Shown here: positions 34,741 through 44,055 of the stretch, piece after piece
How positions within the stretch are numbered: the stretch's first letter is position 1
Layout: every line of letters starts with the position of its first letter
Source: Vibrio porteresiae DSM 19223
GTDB lineage: Bacteria; Pseudomonadota; Gammaproteobacteria; Enterobacterales; Vibrionaceae
Assembly: GCF_024347055.1 (NCBI RefSeq)
Contig: NZ_AP024896.1
Location: 1,426,001 to 1,490,000 of the forward strand
Direction of reading: 5' to 3'
Length of the DNA stretch: 64,000 bases
The notes under the pieces: model-generated
The model's database searches: none
What the model was told of the DNA's origin: nothing
Seen by the model: only the letters and a program-made list of their open reading frames with translations
Made by a program: the position numbers and the translations under genes

Positions 34741-35064
34741 CGTCGCCTCCTGGAATAGCTCCGTTGGGTGTACTGAGGCTAAGTCGTCTCTTTCGCTACT
34801 ACCTAAAATCGTTGCACGCCACTAATTGCGCGGGTAAATGGCGCGGGTAAATCAACCTGCCAATTCACCTTAGACTCTACTCAATGCACCTTGCTCCTAT
34901 CATTTGGCGAAGATTGACACACCTCTCTAAGCCAAATGCACAGCCTATTTCACTTATTTTTAACGTTAGATTGAGTATAGAAACAGGGAAATAGCGCTGA
35001 TGTGAATCCGCTAGCGTTATAAAGGGAATGGCGACCTTGAGATCACAACTTGACGAAAAAGGGC
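34741..35064. other. Spacer with a 13-bp tandem repeat
   Basis: About 330 bases before the IS4 element. It has a tandem repeat at 34828-34853 and the promoter region of the minus-strand gene. I see no further gene or strong structure. Confidence 0.5.
34828..34853. repeat. Tandem 13-bp repeat
   Basis: GCGCGGGTAAATG is followed directly by GCGCGGGTAAATC (12 of 13 identical). Confidence 0.85.
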
Positions 35065-35072
35065 GCTTACGC
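35065..35072. repeat. Target-site duplication, left copy (IS4-family element)
   Basis: GCTTACGC, also present directly behind the right end at 36572-36579. Confidence 0.82.
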
Positions 35073-35087
35073 CTGACTTTCCTACAC

Positions 35088-35119
35088 AAATCCCTCGATA
35101 AAAATTGAGGGATTTTTTT
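35088..35119 (+). terminator. Terminator just inside the left end of the IS4 element
   Basis: AAATCCCTC and GAGGGATTT form 9-base arms around a 10-base loop, followed by a T-run. It faces transcripts that enter from outside and could shield the transposase gene from read-in. Confidence 0.85.
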
Positions 35120-35176
35120 GAACTTTTATCTCACTGATTGATCTCAACAAAAACTGACAAGTTGAGGTAGGTTACT

Positions 35177-36553
35177 ATGTTTTCAGCAGATACAGAGCAA
35201 TGGGCCAGAGATACCTTTCACCACTCCGAGTTAGGCGATCGCCGTCGCTCCAAGCGCCTAGTACAACTTGCCTCTTCTTTGGCTAATCATTTAGGACAAT
35301 CACTTGTGCAATCTTTGAAATCTCCCGCTGATATTGAAGCTGCTTATCGCTTTACTCGCAATCAAGCCATTGACCCTCAAGCCATTGCCGAGGCTGGTTT
35401 TGCCGCAACGGTCGAAAATACGAAGCACTATGAGTGCTTACTGGCGTTGGAAGATACCACTTCACTTGAATTTTCCCATTCAACTGTCCGGGGAGACATG
35501 GGGCATACGACCTCGAATAATTACTCCCGAGGGATGTTCGCCCACTCCGTCCTTCTTTTTGCACCACACGAGCAGCATGTCGTTGGTCTTATTGAACAAG
35601 AGCGCTGGACTCGAAATATCAAAGATTACGGCAAGAGTCAGAATCATGCGAAAAGACCGTATCTTGAAAAAGAGAGCTACAAATGGGAACGCGCATCTCG
35701 AGCTATGGAAACTCGCCTTGGCGAAGGGATGAGCAAGATTATCTCCGTGTGTGACCGAGAAGCCGACCTTATTGAATATTTGGCTTACAAAACATCTAAT
35801 CAACAACGTTTTGTCGTTCGTTCGATGCAAAGTCGCTGCATATTGGAGAGTGAAGATAAACTTTATCAGTACAGCGCGTCCTTAACTGATGCAGGTATGA
35901 GAACAGTTCAGGTCAGACAAAAAGGCGGCCGTAAGGCACGACGAGCTGTGTGTGAAGTTCGCTACGCCCCCATTACAGTGAAGGTTCCATCCAACAAAAA
36001 GGGAGAACCTGTAGAGCTTTATTATGTAGGCTGTCAGGAGCGTGAACAGGAAAAAGGTCTCAACTGGCATATTCTCACATCAGAGCCAGTCCGCTCAAAA
36101 GAAGAGGCCGAACGAATATTAGATTATTACGAAAAGCGGTGGCTAATTGAGGAGTTCCACAAAGCGTGGAAGAGTGGTGGAACTCAGGTTGAAAACTTAC
36201 GAATGCAAAGCAAAGAAAACTTGGAGCGAATGGTTGTCATACTGGCTTTCATTGCCGTTCGGTTGCACCAACTTCGTTATCTTGGGCTGAACAAAGAAGA
36301 AGCCGAGAAACAGAGTTGTGAAATGATATTGAGTCCTCAAAGCTGGAAGATCCTGTGGTCAAAACAGGAAAAGAGAAAGCCGCCAAAGAAAGCACCGAGT
36401 CTCTATTGGGCATACATTAATCTTGGGAAATTAGCCGGTTGGTATGATTCTAAACGCAACGGGCGAGTTGGCTGGGAACGGCTTTGGGAAGGATGGTTTA
36501 TTTTGCAAACCATCCTTGAAGGTTACTTGCTTGCCAAGTCTCTAGATCTTTGA
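35177..36553 (+). CDS. IS4-family transposase, Tn5-like
   Basis: A 458-residue DDE transposase with the layout of Tn5 transposase: N-terminal end-binding domain (WARDTFHHSELGDRRRSKRL), first catalytic Asp in LLALEDTTSLEF, second Asp in VCDREADLIEYLAY, and the YREK signature with catalytic Glu in YEKRWLIEEFHKAWKSG. The length is close to the 476 of Tn5. GAGGTAGG lies upstream of the ATG. The frame is intact, so the element may be active. Confidence 0.96.
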   Translation: MFSADTEQWARDTFHHSELGDRRRSKRLVQLASSLANHLGQSLVQSLKSPADIEAAYRFTRNQAIDPQAIAEAGFAATVENTKHYECLLALEDTTSLEFSHSTVRGDMGHTTSNNYSRGMFAHSVLLFAPHEQHVVGLIEQERWTRNIKDYGKSQNHAKRPYLEKESYKWERASRAMETRLGEGMSKIISVCDREADLIEYLAYKTSNQQRFVVRSMQSRCILESEDKLYQYSASLTDAGMRTVQVRQKGGRKARRAVCEVRYAPITVKVPSNKKGEPVELYYVGCQEREQEKGLNWHILTSEPVRSKEEAERILDYYEKRWLIEEFHKAWKSGGTQVENLRMQSKENLERMVVILAFIAVRLHQLRYLGLNKEEAEKQSCEMILSPQSWKILWSKQEKRKPPKKAPSLYWAYINLGKLAGWYDSKRNGRVGWERLWEGWFILQTILEGYLLAKSLDL

Positions 36554-36571
36554 GATGTGATCAAGAGACAG

Positions 36572-36579
36572 GCTTACGC
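36572..36579. repeat. Target-site duplication, right copy (IS4-family element)
   Basis: GCTTACGC, identical to 35065-35072. Confidence 0.82.
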
Positions 36580-36620
36580 ACCCTTTACTCATGACAGTAT
36601 GACACTCACCACAACCCGTG

Positions 36621-37160
36621 TTAGTCGTACTGTGCCACCCCTTTTTCAAACGCACGTAAGTGCTTTTTCGAGGCGTCACGTAAGGCGATAAACAGTTGTT
36701 TTACCTCGGTGTACGCTGCATCGTTGATTTGCGGCATGGTAAGAAAACGATCGTACATGGCGATATTATCAATTTCAGCGGTAACGCCTGTCGACAGAGC
36801 ATCACGTATTGAGCTTGGTAGCATGACATGATCTTTGGCATTATCCACGGGTAGAGGTAATTTAAGCTGTTGATAAAGGGCAACTAAGCGACTGATATGC
36901 TGCTCTTCTGCTTGCAAAATATTAGTGAAAGGTTTGACTGAGCCATAGTGGGCAATGATCTCTTGGTATTCTGCTCGCGCCAGATACTCATCTTGAATCG
37001 CAAAATTCATTGCTTGCTCAATCGACTGTGGTGGGTTCGCTTTTGAGCCTAGTGCACCAAACGGCGCTTCTTGGGCATGGGTGAACGCAGTCCAACAGAG
37101 CATGATCACCACCCAAAAGCTCCAACTGATTTGTCTAAGCCCAATCTTGTTATGCGACAT
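36621..37160 (-). CDS. Exported ferritin-like DUF2202 protein
   Basis: A 179-residue protein with a signal peptide (FWVVIMLCWTAFTHAQ) and a four-helix DUF2202 domain. Possible metal ligands are the Glu and His in QDEYLARAEYQEII and LQAEEQHISRLVALY, and in EIDNIAMYDRF. Related proteins are ferritin-like; their function is unknown. AAGGAGAG precedes the ATG. Its terminator appears to have been the target of the IS4 element at 35073-36571. Confidence 0.8.
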   Translation of the reverse strand: MSHNKIGLRQISWSFWVVIMLCWTAFTHAQEAPFGALGSKANPPQSIEQAMNFAIQDEYLARAEYQEIIAHYGSVKPFTNILQAEEQHISRLVALYQQLKLPLPVDNAKDHVMLPSSIRDALSTGVTAEIDNIAMYDRFLTMPQINDAAYTEVKQLFIALRDASKKHLRAFEKGVAQYD

Positions 37161-37258
37161 AGCACTCTCCTTGCGTTTTCTTCCAGTATAGAAAGCGCAC
37201 TTTAGTCACTATGTGAGTTTACCAACACTCTGCCAACAAGGTAGCAAGAGAAACCAGC

Positions 37259-37729
37259 TTATGCTCCAGGGCGATGGCAATACGATTCGGCGACAACGCC
37301 TTTGCCAAAATCTTTGATGGTGATGCTCATATCAAAGAACTTTTGCCCATCCATCTCCTGCCAAAAGTCTTCACCCCGTTCGGATTGCGGATTTGGGCAC
37401 AATGCTTTAAGTCGTTGTTGGTAGGTCGTATCGAGATTATCGACAAACTTGGTTTTATTCCTGCGATTTTTAGCCATGTTGTATAAGAACTTGTAACTAT
37501 TCTCATCATTGTGTCCCATGGTAATCGAAACGTAATAGCCATGGCTGCCCTGATGCACATCGGTGATCGTCCAGCCGTTCTGTGTGAACTCGATATTGTG
37601 TTGTAGATAATCGCGGATATGTTCAGCTTTACTGTCGCTAAAACAGCCTGACAGCAAACTAACCATTGCGACGACTAAGAGCACTGTCCTGTGCGACAAA
37701 GACGTACAAGCCTGAGACGTTGTAAACAT
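37259..37729 (-). CDS. Small lipoprotein of unknown function
   Basis: A 156-residue protein with a lipoprotein signal (VVAMVSLLSGC lipobox). The mature part is polar and about 125 residues long, with no family I know; GYYVSITMGHNDENSYKF is a likely strand pair. An in-frame TTG at 37738 sits directly on AGGAG, so the ATG at 37729 is preferred. It stands alone. Confidence 0.65.
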   Translation of the reverse strand: MFTTSQACTSLSHRTVLLVVAMVSLLSGCFSDSKAEHIRDYLQHNIEFTQNGWTITDVHQGSHGYYVSITMGHNDENSYKFLYNMAKNRRNKTKFVDNLDTTYQQRLKALCPNPQSERGEDFWQEMDGQKFFDMSITIKDFGKGVVAESYCHRPGA

Positions 37730-37966
37730 GAGAGTCAAACTCCTGAACCATAGATTTGAGTACTGGTTCGGTTAACTAAGCGGCTTTAGTCCGTAACCGA
37801 CTGTTTCAATATTGTTTTTCTAATGGGAGCAGTATAGCGGGGTGTATAACTGGGTAAAAACTTGCCCGACAGGCAATATCTTGCATAACAAACAGAACTT
37901 ACTAAGTTTTTCAATTAGTTAACACATGCAAAAAATAGTAATATCAGTTACTTAGCACGCAATTAT

Positions 37967-37988
37967 TTGCGTGACTTAGATCACGTAT
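37967..37988. promoter_or_regulatory. CRP-like binding site
   Basis: GTGA (37971-37974), CTTAGA, TCAC (37981-37984): a symmetric site with CRP spacing. Confidence 0.6.
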
Positions 37989-38037
37989 TGAAAGAAACCT
38001 GATATAAATCCCATTTTTCTCTGACTTTAGATAGACA

Positions 38038-38066
38038 AACGCCCCTAGCATTGAGCCAGAGGCGTT
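38038..38066 (-). terminator. Hairpin after the RND efflux operon
   Basis: AACGCCCCT and AGAGGCGTT pair with one mismatch around an 11-base loop, about 40 bases after the last gene; the T-run is weak. Confidence 0.6.
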
Positions 38067-38105
38067 CGAGGTAAATGCCACAACAAGGCGACCTATCTTG
38101 ATAAA

Positions 38106-39536
38106 TTATGGCGTCTGAGTGACGGATTCCGCCTTCGCATCCGCTCCACCACCGAGCACTTGATAGAGGGTGACACGGTTACCTAACTCAGCCAGTTTCA
38201 ATGTGATCAGCTCTTGTTGGGTACTGTAATAGCTACGCTGCGCCGTTAAGGTATTGAGATAACTGTCGGCACCGTTACGATACAAGGCATCGGTTAGCTG
38301 ATAGGTTTTACGGTTAGCGGCAACTTCTCCCTCTTTCGCATCTAAGCGTTCATCAATACGGCGACGCACAGCAAAGGCATTCGCCACTTCCGAAAAGGCG
38401 GTTTGAATCGCCTGTTCATATTGCGCCACTTCTACTTTCTCTTCGATCTTCGCCACATCTAACGATGCACGCAGTTCACCCGCGTTAAAGATCGGAATCG
38501 AAATCGACGGAATAAACGACCAAGTCCCATGCCCAGCGGAGAACAGATCAGAGAGTTGCTCACTGCTGCGCCCTGCGGTGGCGGTTAATGAAATCGTTGG
38601 GAAAAACGCGGCTCGCGCGGCGCCAATATTGGCATTAGCCGCTTTTAGGCTGTGCTCTGCATACAACACATCCGGGCGTTGCAAAAGTACGTCTGATGAT
38701 AAGTTGTCGGTTAGCGGCGCAAGCGCGATCGCCTGGTCGATATCATCATCACTCGGCAATAACGCCTCTGGCACAGCAGTCCCCACCACCAGCTCAAGTG
38801 CATTACGCGCCTGTTCTAAGTTGGTTTGATATAACGCCACATCGCCACGCGCGCTGAAAACACTGGACTGCACCGACGCTAAGTCAACACCCGAAGCAGC
38901 GCCTAAACGATGCATCTCTTGAGTTAAACGCAGGGTATTGAGCTGACTTTGATAGGTTTGTTGTGCCAAGGCTAACTGCTGCTGATAAGCCCAAACATTG
39001 AGCCAATCGACCGCCACTTCAGAGACCAATGTCATACGCGTGCTGCGTTGCGTCTCTTGCGTTGCCAAATAGGTTTCCATCGCTTCTTGGCTTAAGCTGT
39101 CCAGTCGCCCAAACAGGTCGACTTCCCAACTACTGATGCCAACCTTTAAGGCATCGCTGCGAGTAATTGAACCATTGGCTTTACTCGCCGTATGGGTTAG
39201 CCCAGCGGTGACTGAAGGATAAAGCGCAGAGTCTTCAATCCGATACTGCGCCCGCGCCTTTTCGATATTGAGTAGCGCAACGCGCAAATCACGGTTGTTA
39301 TTGAGAGCCATCGCGACAACGTGTTGCAAACGCTGGTCGCGCAATACGCCTTGCCAATCAAGCGTTGTCGTAGATGATTTTTGCGCCGTTGAATCTTGCT
39401 CCGTTTTGGTCGCTGCATTAGCGAACTGACTTGGCACTGGCGACGTTGGGCGCTCATATTGAGGCACTAACGAACACCCAGAGAGCAACGCAGCTAAGGT
39501 GATTAGAGGGACGTTTTTTACCTTCCACGCGTTCAT
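38106..39536 (-). CDS. Outer-membrane efflux lipoprotein, NodT/OprM family
   Basis: Forms the outer-membrane tunnel of the tripartite pump. Of 476 residues, the N-terminal signal ends with lipobox LLSGC and continues LVPQYERP, as is usual in NodT-family proteins; two OEP repeats follow (about 60-270 and 280-465), with typical segments VDLFGRLDSLSQEAMETYLA and RAAFFPTISLTATAG. Its start overlaps the RND gene end by 4 bases. MFP, RND and outer-membrane protein in one operon is the MexAB-OprM arrangement. Confidence 0.92.
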   Translation of the reverse strand: MNAWKVKNVPLITLAALLSGCSLVPQYERPTSPVPSQFANAATKTEQDSTAQKSSTTTLDWQGVLRDQRLQHVVAMALNNNRDLRVALLNIEKARAQYRIEDSALYPSVTAGLTHTASKANGSITRSDALKVGISSWEVDLFGRLDSLSQEAMETYLATQETQRSTRMTLVSEVAVDWLNVWAYQQQLALAQQTYQSQLNTLRLTQEMHRLGAASGVDLASVQSSVFSARGDVALYQTNLEQARNALELVVGTAVPEALLPSDDDIDQAIALAPLTDNLSSDVLLQRPDVLYAEHSLKAANANIGAARAAFFPTISLTATAGRSSEQLSDLFSAGHGTWSFIPSISIPIFNAGELRASLDVAKIEEKVEVAQYEQAIQTAFSEVANAFAVRRRIDERLDAKEGEVAANRKTYQLTDALYRNGADSYLNTLTAQRSYYSTQQELITLKLAELGNRVTLYQVLGGGADAKAESVTQTP

Positions 39537-42500
39537 TGATTCACCTCATCATTACCTTGTGTGGTTCCTTTGACTTTCAGTTTGCGGCCAAACAGCGAGC
39601 GAATAATCACATAAAACAGCGGCACAAAGAAAATACCAAAGATGGTTGAAATCAAGGTGCCACCAAATACGCCTGTACCAACCGAGGTGCGGCCGCCAGC
39701 GCCCGCACCGGTACTGATAACCAGTGGAAATACGCCCAGCAAAAAGGCCAATGAGGTCATTAAAATTGGGCGCAAACGCAGTTTCGCCGCTTCCAGTGTC
39801 GCCTCAACCAGCTCCATGCCCTGCTCTTCCAGCTCTTTCGCAAATTCAACAATCAAAATACCGTTTTTCGCGGCTAAGCCCATCGTCGCCAATAAGCCCA
39901 CTTGGAAATAGATATCGTTGTTAAATCCACGGAAATAGGTAAATAGCAGCGCCCCAATCACCCCAATTGGCACTGAAAGCATGACTGAAAGCGGCACTGT
40001 CCAGCTCTCATACAAAGCAGCAAGACACAAGAAGACAAAGATAACCGACACAAGATAGAGCATCGGTGCTTGGCTGCCTGCTTGTTGTTCTTGGAAGGAG
40101 ACACCAGACCAGCTATAACCAAAGCCTTGTGGCAGCTGTTTGATGAGTTTTTCCATCTCGCGCATCGCTACACCAGAGCTGACGCCAGGCGCTGGCTGAC
40201 CGTTGATCTCCATCGCAGACACACCATTAAAGCGTGACAGCGAACTAGGTGCATAGGTCCAAGCGCTGGTCGCAAAGGCAGAAAACGGCACCATATCGCC
40301 ATCACTGTTTTGCACGCTCCAACGATAGACATCGCTCGGCAACATACGCGATTGCGCTTCGCCTTGGACGTACACTTTTTTGATACGGCCTTTGTCGACA
40401 AAGTCATTCACATAAGTACCACCAAACGCGGTTGATAGGGTTGAGTTGATATCACTACTGGTCAGATCCATAGCACCCGCTTTCGCATCATCAATATTGA
40501 CACTCAAGGTCGGCGCATCATCCAGTTTTGAATAACGAACGTTGGTTAATAGCGGATCTTGTGCCGCCATAGCAATCAGCTGTTTACGTGCACTGACTAA
40601 CGCCTCGTGGCCTGCGCCGCCAAGGTCTTCCAGTTGCATTTCAAACCCCGTTGCATCACCTAAGCCAGGAATTCCTGAACGGCCAAACGCGTAAATCTGC
40701 GCGTAAGGGAATTTTTTCTTCATGGCTTGAGTAATCCGACGTCCAACCTCGGCTGCACTGGCTTCGCGGTCATCCCAATTTTTCAGCCGCACAAAAGCCA
40801 TCCCTGCACTTTGACCACTTGACCCCATGCTGTAACCAAGAATCGACAGAACACTCGCTACTTCAGGTTGCTGCTCAACATAGGCAGAGACCTGCTTCAT
40901 TATCACTTCGGTCTTGTTTGCGGTGCTGCCAATCGGCAACTTCACCGACACCATCAAAGAGCCTTGGTCTTCTTCAGGCATAAACGCGGTGGGCAAGGCT
41001 CTAAATAACACCCCAATCCCAACCAACACCAACACATACACGCCAATAAATAACCAACGGTGTTTCAGAAACACCTTCACCCCTTTTTGATAGCGTAACG
41101 TGCCCAGCTTTAACCCTGTGTTAAAACCGCCGAAGGCTCGTTTCAGTAATCCGGGAGCAGAGGTTGGCTCGCCTAAACCGATCGGCTTAAGCAGCGTGGC
41201 GCAAAGTGCAGGGGTTAAGGTCAGTGCGACCAATACCGACAGTACAATAGAAGAGATAATAGTGACCGAGAACTGGCGGTAAATCACCCCAGTCGAGCCT
41301 GCAAAAAACGCCATCGGCAGGAGCACGGCACACAGAACTAAGGTGATCCCAATGAGGGCACCAAAGATTTGCCCCATCGATTTTTTGGTCGCTTCCGCCG
41401 GAGAGAGTCCCTCTTCCGACATCACACGTTCGACGTTTTCGACCACTACGATCGCGTCATCCACCAGCAAACCGATCGCCAGCACCATAGCGAACATGGT
41501 CAAGGTGTTGATTGAGTAACCCATCACGGATAACACGCCAAACGTACCCAATAACACGACAGGTACAGCAATAGCCGGAATTAAGGTCACGCGCCAGTTC
41601 TGTAAGAACAGGAACATGATGGCAATGACCAATACCACGGCTTCAAACAGCGTTTGCACTACCTCTTCAATCGAGACCTTAACAAACGGCGTCGTTGAAG
41701 ATGCAGTGTAGAATTTCACACCCGGTGGGAAATAAGGTGAGAGCTCATTGAGTTTCTGCTCAACCGCCTTACCCACTGTCATTGCATTCGCGCCACTAGC
41801 CAGTTCAATCCCCATACTGGCGGCTGGTTTGCCGTTGAACATACTGGTGCTGTTGTAATCTTCACTACCAAGCTCAACCGTCGCGACATCCGATAGACGT
41901 ACTACCGCACCGCTTGGGTCAGATTTGACGATGATATTACGAAATTGATCGGGCGTTTTTAAGCGACTACGACTGGTGATGGTTGCGTTAAGCGCCTGAT
42001 TATTAATCGCAGGTAACGCGCCCACTTGCCCAGCAGAAACGTCGGTGTTCTGTGCTTTGATGGCCGCGGTAATGTCTGAAGGCATTAAGGAGTAATGGCG
42101 CAATTTAGCAGGGTCGAGCCAGACACGCATCGCGTATTGAGAGCCCATGATCTGCACGTTACCCACCCCAGAAATACGGCTGATTGGGTCTTGAATCATC
42201 GACACCATAAAGTCAGCTAAGTCGGTACGATTAAGTGAGCCATCGCTTGAACTGAATGCCAGCATGACAAAGAAGCTTCCGGCACTCGATTTAGATACCG
42301 TCAAACCCGAACTCTGTACGGAGTCAGGTAACTTAGATTCTGCCTCTTGCAGTTTGTTTTCTACCTGCATCTGCGCTACGTCAGGATCCGTACCTGCGGT
42401 AAAGGTCAGTTTGATCCTAGCCGTGCCGTTTGATTGGCTGGATGAGGTCATGTATACCAAGTTGTCCAACCCAGTCATTTTCTGTTCAATGACTTGGGTG

Positions 42501-42682
42501 ACGGAGTTTTCAACCGTTTGAGCGGAAGCACCAGTGTAAGTGGCTTTAATAGAAATGGTTGGTGGAGCAATGTCGGGATACTGTTCAACCGACAGATGAC
42601 GAATCGACAAAGCCCCTGCGAACGCGATCATAATCGCAATCACCCACGCGAATACGGGGCGATCAATAAAAAATCGTGACAT
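39533..42682 (-). CDS. RND multidrug efflux pump, HAE1 family (AcrB/MexB type)
   Basis: Inner-membrane proton-driven pump, 1049 residues, the usual length. The N-terminus MSRFFIDRPVFAWVIAI and PDIAPPTISIKATYTGASAQ are hallmark HAE1 sequences; the proton-relay Asp pair is in AIGLLVDDAIVVVENVERV, and the later conserved part LAAKNGILIVEFAKELEEQG is in the second half. Substrates are probably drugs, detergents or bile salts, which cannot be refined from sequence. It follows the adaptor gene by 9 bases. A BaeSR-like system is encoded divergently and may control it. Confidence 0.95.
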   Translation of the reverse strand: MSRFFIDRPVFAWVIAIMIAFAGALSIRHLSVEQYPDIAPPTISIKATYTGASAQTVENSVTQVIEQKMTGLDNLVYMTSSSQSNGTARIKLTFTAGTDPDVAQMQVENKLQEAESKLPDSVQSSGLTVSKSSAGSFFVMLAFSSSDGSLNRTDLADFMVSMIQDPISRISGVGNVQIMGSQYAMRVWLDPAKLRHYSLMPSDITAAIKAQNTDVSAGQVGALPAINNQALNATITSRSRLKTPDQFRNIIVKSDPSGAVVRLSDVATVELGSEDYNSTSMFNGKPAASMGIELASGANAMTVGKAVEQKLNELSPYFPPGVKFYTASSTTPFVKVSIEEVVQTLFEAVVLVIAIMFLFLQNWRVTLIPAIAVPVVLLGTFGVLSVMGYSINTLTMFAMVLAIGLLVDDAIVVVENVERVMSEEGLSPAEATKKSMGQIFGALIGITLVLCAVLLPMAFFAGSTGVIYRQFSVTIISSIVLSVLVALTLTPALCATLLKPIGLGEPTSAPGLLKRAFGGFNTGLKLGTLRYQKGVKVFLKHRWLFIGVYVLVLVGIGVLFRALPTAFMPEEDQGSLMVSVKLPIGSTANKTEVIMKQVSAYVEQQPEVASVLSILGYSMGSSGQSAGMAFVRLKNWDDREASAAEVGRRITQAMKKKFPYAQIYAFGRSGIPGLGDATGFEMQLEDLGGAGHEALVSARKQLIAMAAQDPLLTNVRYSKLDDAPTLSVNIDDAKAGAMDLTSSDINSTLSTAFGGTYVNDFVDKGRIKKVYVQGEAQSRMLPSDVYRWSVQNSDGDMVPFSAFATSAWTYAPSSLSRFNGVSAMEINGQPAPGVSSGVAMREMEKLIKQLPQGFGYSWSGVSFQEQQAGSQAPMLYLVSVIFVFLCLAALYESWTVPLSVMLSVPIGVIGALLFTYFRGFNNDIYFQVGLLATMGLAAKNGILIVEFAKELEEQGMELVEATLEAAKLRLRPILMTSLAFLLGVFPLVISTGAGAGGRTSVGTGVFGGTLISTIFGIFFVPLFYVIIRSLFGRKLKVKGTTQGNDEVNQ

Positions 42683-42691
42683 CCCGTATCC

Positions 42692-43906
42692 TTACTGTTG
42701 TGAACTCGGCAGTTTTTGCGCTTCGGTGAGGAGCTGATCGCCTTCTTGCGTCGTCAATGTGGGGTTAGCAGACGCATGAGAGGTAACCGTTTGACCATCA
42801 CTCACTTTGGTATTGCCTTCGATGATCAGCTGTTCGCCCGCTTTAAGACCGGATGTGACAATCCACTGGTTATCACGCGCATCGCCAATTTGCACTACAC
42901 GTTGGTGCACCTTGTGTTCACCATCCAGAACTTTGACTGTGGCTTGGCCTTTGGTGTTATAAGTGACGGACTCTTGCGGTACTAAAATCGCGTTATTATT
43001 GACTGCAACTGGCAAAATGGCTTTAACGTACATTCCCGGCAGCAGCATCTGTTCACTGTTGGGAAGTAACGCACGTAGCTTGATGTTACCCGTCGTGGTA
43101 TCCACTGAGGTACCAACAAATTTAAGTGTGCCCATGTGCGGATAGAGCGAACCATCTTCAAGTTCGATATAGACAGGAATATTGCCTGTTTGCGCGGTTA
43201 ACACACCGCTTTTGAGCATGCGTTGCAGTTGTAACATCTGCGAGCTTGACTGAGTTAAGTCGACATAGATAGGGTCATATTCTTGAATCGTGGTGAGCGC
43301 ATCGCTTTGGCTGGCCGTCACCAACGCCCCTGGTGTGTAATCAGAAATACCAATGCGCCCCGAAATTGGCGCTTTGATTTTGGTGTAACCCAAATTGATT
43401 TTGGCCGTTTCCAGTGCCGCTTTTGCTACCAGCACGGCCGCTTCATCTTGACGCAGCGTCGCGACCGCTTCATCCAATTCTTGCTGACTGATCGCATCGA
43501 TCTTAATCAGTTTTTCGTAGCGCTCTACTTTCGGTTTGGCAGACAGCACCGATGCTTCGGCTTCCGCTAGCGAACCTTTGGCATTATCGTAAGCAGCAAT
43601 ATAAGCAGCATCATCAATCTGATACAGAACTTGCCCCTCTTTTACCATCTCACCTTCGGTGAAAAGGCGTTTTTTGATAATACCACTCACCTGTGGGCGA
43701 ACATCGGACGTCATGTGCGCCACGGTTCGCCCCACTAAGGTTTGCTGCAATGTGAAAGGTTGCGTTGTCACTTGCCAAACCCCAACCTCAATAGGAGCAC
43801 TCAAAGGTTTCGGTTTCTCTTCAGTACAACCGGTCATTAAAATCGTGGTCAAACACGCGATAAGGCTCGCCGTCACCACACTCTTCTTGCGATAGATAGA
43901 CAACAC
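42692..43906 (-). CDS. RND efflux periplasmic adaptor (MFP), lipoprotein
   Basis: Links pump and outer-membrane tunnel. The frame opens at 43957, but a GTG at 43906 has GGAG seven bases ahead and gives a clean lipoprotein signal (TTILMTGC lipobox). The 404-residue product has the AcrA/MexA layout: barrel-sandwich segment VSGIIKKRLFTEGEMVKEGQ, long helical hairpin, then the lipoyl return IKAPISGRIGISDYTPGALV. It is the first gene of the operon, divergent from the two-component genes. Confidence 0.92.
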   Translation of the reverse strand: MLSIYRKKSVVTASLIACLTTILMTGCTEEKPKPLSAPIEVGVWQVTTQPFTLQQTLVGRTVAHMTSDVRPQVSGIIKKRLFTEGEMVKEGQVLYQIDDAAYIAAYDNAKGSLAEAEASVLSAKPKVERYEKLIKIDAISQQELDEAVATLRQDEAAVLVAKAALETAKINLGYTKIKAPISGRIGISDYTPGALVTASQSDALTTIQEYDPIYVDLTQSSSQMLQLQRMLKSGVLTAQTGNIPVYIELEDGSLYPHMGTLKFVGTSVDTTTGNIKLRALLPNSEQMLLPGMYVKAILPVAVNNNAILVPQESVTYNTKGQATVKVLDGEHKVHQRVVQIGDARDNQWIVTSGLKAGEQLIIEGNTKVSDGQTVTSHASANPTLTTQEGDQLLTEAQKLPSSQQ

Positions 43907-43964
43907 CGATCGACTCCAATACAAAAAATGATATTCATTAGCCAAGTTAAACGACAAATGTGCA

Positions 43965-43984
43965 GATATTATGGAGTTAATATC
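43965..43984. promoter_or_regulatory. Palindrome in the RND/baeSR divergent promoter
   Basis: GATATTA and TAATATC form perfect 7-base arms around TGGAGT, midway between the pump operon and the sensor kinase gene. It is a candidate operator, possibly for the BaeR-like regulator. Confidence 0.5.
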
Positions 43985-44055
43985 AGTAACATAGATTTTT
44001 CACAAGGTCTGCTATACAGTTCGCTCTATTGTGATCGACCTTTCGGACTCATAGT

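Larger units (their letters stand above)
35073..36571 (+). mobile_element. Complete IS4-family insertion sequence, IS50-like group
   Basis: A 1499-bp element with one transposase gene. The ends are CTGACTTTCCTACACAAATC on the left and, read inward, CTGTCTCTTGATCACATCTC on the right; these are imperfect inverted repeats (12 of 20 match) of the same style as Tn5/IS50 ends. An 8-bp duplication GCTTACGC flanks it. The transposase stop codon lies inside the right end, as in IS50. A strong terminator hairpin lies just inside the left end. Joining the flanks gives back a hairpin with T-run that looks like the terminator of the DUF2202 gene, so the element inserted into a terminator. Confidence 0.92.
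37730..38105. other. Spacer with CRP-like site and RND operon terminator
   Basis: The spacer holds a CRP-like site at 37967-37988, about 240 bases upstream of the lipoprotein gene, and a hairpin at 38038-38066 just after the RND operon. No protein gene is seen. Confidence 0.55.
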
